Shown: in pieces, positions 59,131-64,000 of the stretch
Position numbering within the stretch: the stretch's first letter is position 1
Layout of the letters: each line of letters opens with the position of its first letter
Origin: Thuidium tamariscinum
Lineage: Eukaryota; Streptophyta; Bryopsida; Hypnales; Thuidiaceae
Direction of reading: 5' to 3'
Length of the DNA stretch: 64,000 bases
NCBI GenBank assembly: GCA_947034885.2
Contig: OX344752.2
Coordinates: 9,734,001-9,798,000, forward strand
The notes under the pieces: model-generated
The model's database searches: none
The model's input: only the letters and a program-made list of their open reading frames with translations
What the model was told of the DNA's origin: nothing
Made by a program: the position numbers and the translations under genes

Positions 59131-62100
59131 CTAATATTCTGAATGAGCTAGTAAGTTCTCTTCCTCTGTTAGTTCGATGGCCCCCACTAGATTTACCTGC
59201 TCGGAAGGAACTGGCAAAATATTGGGAGCTCTTAGTCCTGTGCTCTCTACTGTAGTATTGATAAATGCATCCACTGGGTCAACAACTTCACGTCTTGCTC
59301 TCGTTTCTTTGCGTAACACCACTTTCCATCCAGGTCTATCTAGAACATCTGAGAAGAATAACTGCGTTGCTTGGCTTGGAAAAATGAAGGGCTCTGCCAT
59401 GCGAGGTAGTTTATGTCGAAAGTTCACCACAAGGAAGCCAGACTCGTCCCGTGTATATGTGGGATTCCCTCTAGTATCTTGGGGTTTCACCCACTCGCAA
59501 CGCAATACAATGATGCGTGTATTGAGTGCACCATAATCCAACTCCAATACATCCTTCAACACCCCCACATAGTTCACTGATGATTCCTCATGATGAACCG
59601 AAACCTCCTGAAACATTGAAGCCACGCCACTATTGTAGCTCAATAGGTGGCTGCTCTGCTCGTCTTCCGCCCTGAAGTGCTTACCGAATGTAAGCACCCG
59701 ACCATACCGAGTGGCTCTTTGAGACGGCTTCTTGCTCAACAGAAAACGGTCCATGTCTACTGGGTTCCTCAAATCATTGTCTACATTCTGGACGGTGCGT
59801 TGAATCCAATCCACTAATGAAGGAATGCCTGGATTTTCTGTTGACTCTGCTCTCCACTCTCTGCAAGGGAAAAAAAGACATTTGATCAGCTATACGCGAC
59901 CCACACCAACTACATCATGACCTTTACACATCTACCGCTAAAGATCATCCAGACATGGGCGACTGCACCCGATTATATGACTTACTCTTTACTTTATTAA
60001 GTGAAGAGAAAGTCATTCAGAAGTTGCATTCCCCTGTGCGACTAATGCCTGACTTCATCGCGACTCTTGCGCTACTGCATATCCTTCTACAGAAATCAGA
60101 TGAAGGTATACTACAGATGAAGGGCTGAAACAACACTTTCGAGTACAAGTTCTTGAAATTTCATCTGTAAGGGAGTACTTACGTGACCAGATCCTCCATA
60201 GCGGCCGAATTAGCCAGCACATACAAGTGAGCTACGTCCCTCAACTCCGGGCTCATGACGTAGGGCTTGCCAGCCCCTTGCAAAACCTCCTCTGCGTCTC
60301 CATACTCTTCTTCCTCATCCCATACACGTCTTGTAGTGGCCTCAAATCCTTGAAGGTATTCTGTAATGAATCCAATACATTCGTCTTTTAAGTAACCCTC
60401 AGCCATGCACGCCTCCAGACGAGCCATGTTTCGAACATGGCTCTTCAAGACTTTCATGTACCATTCCACTGGGTACATCCACCTTGCACTGACCGGTCCA
60501 CATAAGTCTAGTTCCTTTGCCAGATGGTAGGGGAGATGTGTCATAATGTCAAAAAACGACGGTGGAAATTCGATCTCCAATAACGCCATGGTTTCGGCCA
60601 CATCTGCTTCCAACGACAAAAAGTCCGCTGGGTTGTATACCTTTGTGCAGAGTCGTCGAAATACCCTACACATTCTCATAATGGCCATACGAGGACCAGG
60701 TTGCATCAAACCACGAAGAGCAAGTGGCATTACTTGTTGCATTAGGATGTGGTAGTCATGGGACTTCAATCCCCCAAAGTTCTTCTTGCGAATGCTCCTC
60801 TTCAAGTCTGATGAATATCCTGTGGGCGTCTTCAACGACTCAATGCACTTGGCAAACTTATCAAACTCATCGTCTGATAACACATATGATGCACGTGGCT
60901 TGACCATCTTCCCTGCCTTACGAGGGTGTGGGGTTAGCCATAAGTGCCTCCTTACATTCCTTCGTTGCAAGTCTCTTCTAACTTTCACGGTATCTTTCTT
61001 CCCTGCTATAGTCTTCAAGAAATTCTTGGCCAGGTTCATTTCGCAATGCATCACGTCCAATGTATATCGAATCAGAAGATCCTAGCATCACAGACATCAC
61101 GTCAGTGAAACAGAGACATAACGTCATCTCAAAGTCATGTTAAAGTCATTTACAAGTACTTCAGTTTTTCTTCTACTAGAAAATGAGTTACTTACTACTT
61201 GTGAGTGGGCCCCAAGTCACTAGAAAGTCACCCAGAAGTCAAATGTATCACTTCCGTGCTCAATGGACATACTGACCTTCCAATACGGCAAGCGAAACAA
61301 AATGCTGAGTCTCTTGAGACCATATATTTTGGAGGGATCCCCTGCTGCTCCGTCTCTGTTTCCAGCGGCTTTCCATGCTTCACATTCCAGTGCATGGCGA
61401 ATTTGCTCCTCCACTGTCACTGTGCGTGGCTTTGGCCGGTTCTCAATGGATCCGTTGAAGTGGGCTGCCATTTCTTGTGATCTGAAAGGATGATCTTCAC
61501 GGAGCCATCGACGGGTCCCACCGTAAATCTGCTTCCCAAGCTCTGAAGAATGCTCGGAACCCAGATCTTCACCACACCAGGGACATGCTGCGTATCCTTG
61601 GTGGGAGAAACCGCCTACGGTACCATAACCAGGAAAGTCGTGGATAGTCCACAGTAGCATGGCACGCAATTGAAAAGCCCTAGACCCATCATGCTTTGAT
61701 GCATCCAAAGCTGGAACCCCTGCCCATAACTCCAGAAGCTCCTCCACAAGAGGCTCCAAATATACGTCAAACACATCAGATGTGACAGATTCCTTCCCTG
61801 GGATCAAGAGAGCCAACATCATGAAAAAAATTTTGGTACTCAACCACGGGGGCAAGTTGTAATTCAAGAGCAGAACTGGCCAAGTGGACCACGATGACCT
61901 GTTTTGCTTGAAAGGGTTCACTCCATCAGCTGCCAAGGCAAAGTGACGTTCCGTGGATCATTTGCAAACGAAGGATCCACATTCTCCTCAAAATGCTGCC
62001 ACGCTTTAGAATCACACGGATGTTTGACTAGACCATCCCCTCCTGCTTGGTTGCTTCGATTCTCCGCATGCCACACCATGAGTTTAGAAATAGTAGGGCT

Positions 62101-62870
62101 CATGAACAATCGCTGAAGTCGTGGGATGACGGGAAAGTGACGAAGCACCTTCACTGGGAAACGCCGTCGTTCCTCATCTCTATATCTACGACCGCCACAC
62201 TTTGGGCAACATACAGCATTCTCATGGGGTCCCCAGAAAAGAACGCACCCCCGCTCACACGCATGGATGGTATTGTACGTCAAACCCAACTTTGCTGTGA
62301 GGGACTTCGCGGCAAAATGAGTTCTTGGCAAAGTATTGTTCTCAGGCAAGATGTGAGAATGCAGTAAGTTGAACAGTTCGTTCGCGCATTGATTGCTGAT
62401 CCCGTGGACGGTGCACAAATTCATCAATAAGACAGTCGCCGCAAGCTGGCTGGACCGAGCCCCCTCATACAAGTGATGCAAAGAGTCCTCTAGTAGCCTA
62501 CCTTGGAAATTTGGATCGCCGACGTCTTCGGCTGGAGCCAAGTCAGGAGCATGGTCAGAATCACGGCATTCTTCCTCCTCTGCACCATCACCATCACCCG
62601 CTTCCATGAACTCTTCGTGAGTCGAATCTGCTATGGCAAAAGCGTCCCTGACTTCCTCTTGAACTCTCTCCGCAGAAGATGGTGAATCTGGACCCGGCCC
62701 CAATGCTTGTTGAAGCATTCCACGAGTATCAACACCGGCATCCAATTCCTATGGCGCTTGTACATTCGGGCCCCAGAACTCCTGCTCCCACTCCTCATCC
62801 GAAGAATCCCGTGCACCAGGACCTCTCCAAATCCTGCAATCAGGAGCCCTACCATTGCGGATGAGGTGCT
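59131..62870 (-). pseudogene. CACTA TNP2-type transposase with DUF4218 and DUF4216, two lesions
   Basis: Catalyses excision and insertion of CACTA elements. Three exons traced: 61277 to about 62870, 60183-61081 and 59131-59860; splice phases agree (TGGAAG|gtcagt, ctag|GATCTT; GTCAC|gtaagt, ttgcag|AGAGTGG). Order of motifs: SSDEEWEQEFWGPN; LPENNTLPRTHFAAKSLTAK; HACERGCVLFWG; CCPKCGGRRY zinc ribbon; HFPVIPRLQRLFMSPTISKL; FANDPRNVTL; AADGVNPFKQ; STWPVLLLNYNLPPWL; LWTIHDFPGYG; CPWCGED; LDVMHCEMNLAKNFL. DUF4218 follows (SHDYHILMQQVMPLALRG, FPPSFFDIMTHLPYHL, CGPVSARWMYPVEWYMKVLK), then DUF4216 (YVGVLKDVLELDYGAL, MAEPFIFPSQATQLFFSDV). Lesions: an in-frame TAG near 62748 and a one-base frameshift near 61945 between DPRNV and ALAADG. 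Otherwise open, so inactivation looks recent. Confidence 0.88.
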
Positions 62871-62899
62871 CCTGTCGTAGCACAGGAAAGCACAATTCC

Positions 62900-64000
62900 T
62901 TCTCTAAGGCTTTAGAATGCACTAAATTAGCCTTAAAGTGACTCGTGTATCGTTCCCAAGAGATTTGGTCGAAAGTTGACGAAAGACCGGAATACGTTAG
63001 TGGTTATCACAACAAAACCCAAGCAAAAGACTGATCCGGTCTGGGTCTCCAACGTTCCTAAGATTTCCTTGGACCTGATTACCAGATCAATCCTTTATCC
63101 TTCCAAACTAAGTCTATCTATCTATACCCGTATGTTCACCACCTTGATGCTTACGCTTACTAGATATGGGACTAAAGACCGGATACTAGTAGCTGGTCCA
63201 ATCCCTAGTATAGTAACCAAGTGTAAGTTTTACCTCGATAACAAGAGGGATCTGCTTGTTTGGGCGTTTAGGAAGGAAGCTTACCCCTACCCTTCAAGTT
63301 TTAAAGTGTCAGAAGTTCCACTTATAAGTAAAAAGAAACTACTACTGCAAACAGACCGGAATACCTCACAACTGGACCGGGACTAATCCGACCCAGCAGG
63401 TCACGCAAGCACTCCTGCCTAATCCTAACAAAGACTACAACGACGGAATAACCAGTTAGTCTAATCCCTGGTAGAATAAGGGCGGTAGCTTATGCAAGAG
63501 AGCTGAATTTCCTCACTTAGTCCTTCTTTCTTCTACAGAGACCGGATCACCATTCAGTTGGCATTTGGCCGGACGCTCCCGATCTCAAACCCAGACTCTA
63601 CAAGTGTCTATCTTTGTCAAATACTCCCTAGACCTGTTCCAGAAAGCACTGTGGGATCCTACACAAATTCCCTATCAAAACCGAATTCACTTTAAGTCTA
63701 GAGACCGGATAAACTGAACATCCGGGCACACACTTATCCACACAAGGTTGCAATCCTAACCATCACCATAAGACTTTGACAAGGTCCCATGCACACAGTC
63801 CACTTCAGAGTGAATCAGAAAGGTTCTGACTTGTATTTGCAACACAAAAACTTGTGAAAGTAAGATAACATAATGCGCGCCCGGATTCAATTACGAACCG
63901 GGTTTAAATACTAAACTGCAAGAAAACCTAAAAGTGCAAATGGAATCAACACCAGCCGCCAAGAATGCCACATCATATTCCTCTACAACTTGGGCAGGTT
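62900..64000. other. Unassigned right-edge region with dispersed GACCGGA words
   Basis: Balanced composition and no recognisable coding sequence; the 136-codon plus frame at 62976-63386 has no motif. The word GACCGGA/GACCGGG recurs near 62984, 63174, 63353, 63375, 63540 and 63701, with related CCGG words near 63033, 63569 and 63896. It could be the untranslated or LTR part of a retroelement or a second transposon interrupting the CACTA element. Confidence 0.4.

Larger units (their letters stand above)
57887..62900 (-). mobile_element. CACTA (En/Spm-type) DNA transposon, other end not found
   Basis: One terminus is visible: CACTACTAGAAATGGGGGG at 57887, the canonical CACTA end. It is followed by 1.2 kb dense in subterminal words TGACTTC/GAAGTCA in both orientations (for example 57926, 57953, 58187, 58311). 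The transposase gene fills 59131 to about 62870 on the minus strand. I could not find a matching TTCTAGTAGTG end before 64000. The element therefore continues past the edge or is interrupted near 62.95 kb, where the composition and word usage change. Confidence 0.8.

Noticed and set aside
59177-59536. 119-codon plus-strand frame
   Set aside because: Antisense to the DUF4216 exon of the CACTA transposase.
61081-61277. Second frameshift in the CACTA transposase between 61277 and 61081
   Set aside because: The break is a normal intron: TGGAAG|gtcagt and ctag|GATCTT join LPYWK to DLLIRYTLDVMHC in phase.
62976-63386. 136-codon plus-strand frame near the right edge
   Set aside because: No motif and irregular composition; not enough to call a gene.

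Overview
The window is nuclear DNA of a green plant (streptophyte). The genes are split by GT-AG introns. They include a plant-type kinesin-5, a phytyl-ester-synthase-like protein (a plastid-associated family), a plant-specific ER coiled-coil membrane protein, a PUT-type polyamine/amino-acid transporter, and a CACTA transposon with the plant DUF4218/DUF4216 layout. Very AT-rich intergenic DNA, a piggyBac transposase and a YIDD-type reverse transcriptase make a non-flowering plant or a charophyte alga my guess (inference). I cannot name the species.

Layout. 1-1.5 kb: 5' part of a PUT-like transporter (minus), running off the left edge. 1.5-7.4 kb: AT-rich DNA with a decayed palindrome-rich MITE. 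7.41-14.01 kb: complete kinesin-5 gene (minus). I traced 23 exons that sum to 3072 nt with phase kept throughout, giving 1023 aa. 15-26.6 kb: repeat-rich DNA with a 0.95-kb TIR element, MITEs, a possible small gene of unknown function (about 20.0-20.9 kb) and the C-terminal half of a piggyBac transposase (22.2-23.06 kb). 26.70-31.43 kb: complete phytyl ester synthase-like gene (minus). I traced 14 exons, 734 aa; its hydrolase half appears to lack the whole catalytic triad. 32-48.7 kb: AT-rich DNA with foldback elements, tandem repeats and an unrecognised, possibly broken gene (35.16-35.97 kb) whose upstream side is a tandem array. It also holds the N-terminal half of a piggyBac transposase (42.35-43.3 kb) and several 0.9-kb TIR elements. 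48.72-50.55 kb: intact two-exon ER coiled-coil protein gene (minus). 51.4-52.4 kb: broken reverse transcriptase. 54.8-56.6 kb: one TIR element nested in a relative. 57.9 to at least 62.9 kb: CACTA transposon with a nearly intact TNP2-type transposase (minus). The last 1 kb is unassigned.

The host genes have no evident functional link; they are islands in transposon-derived DNA. The most interesting points are the apparently dead esterase half of the phytyl ester synthase-like gene, the two complementary piggyBac halves 20 kb apart on opposite strands, and the nested TIR family ending in CCCCTAAAG. The several long foldbacks that could make small RNAs, and the tandem array with telo-box-like motifs beside an unknown gene, are also worth a look. 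All protein calls are from reading the sequence and remembered family motifs; no database search was run.
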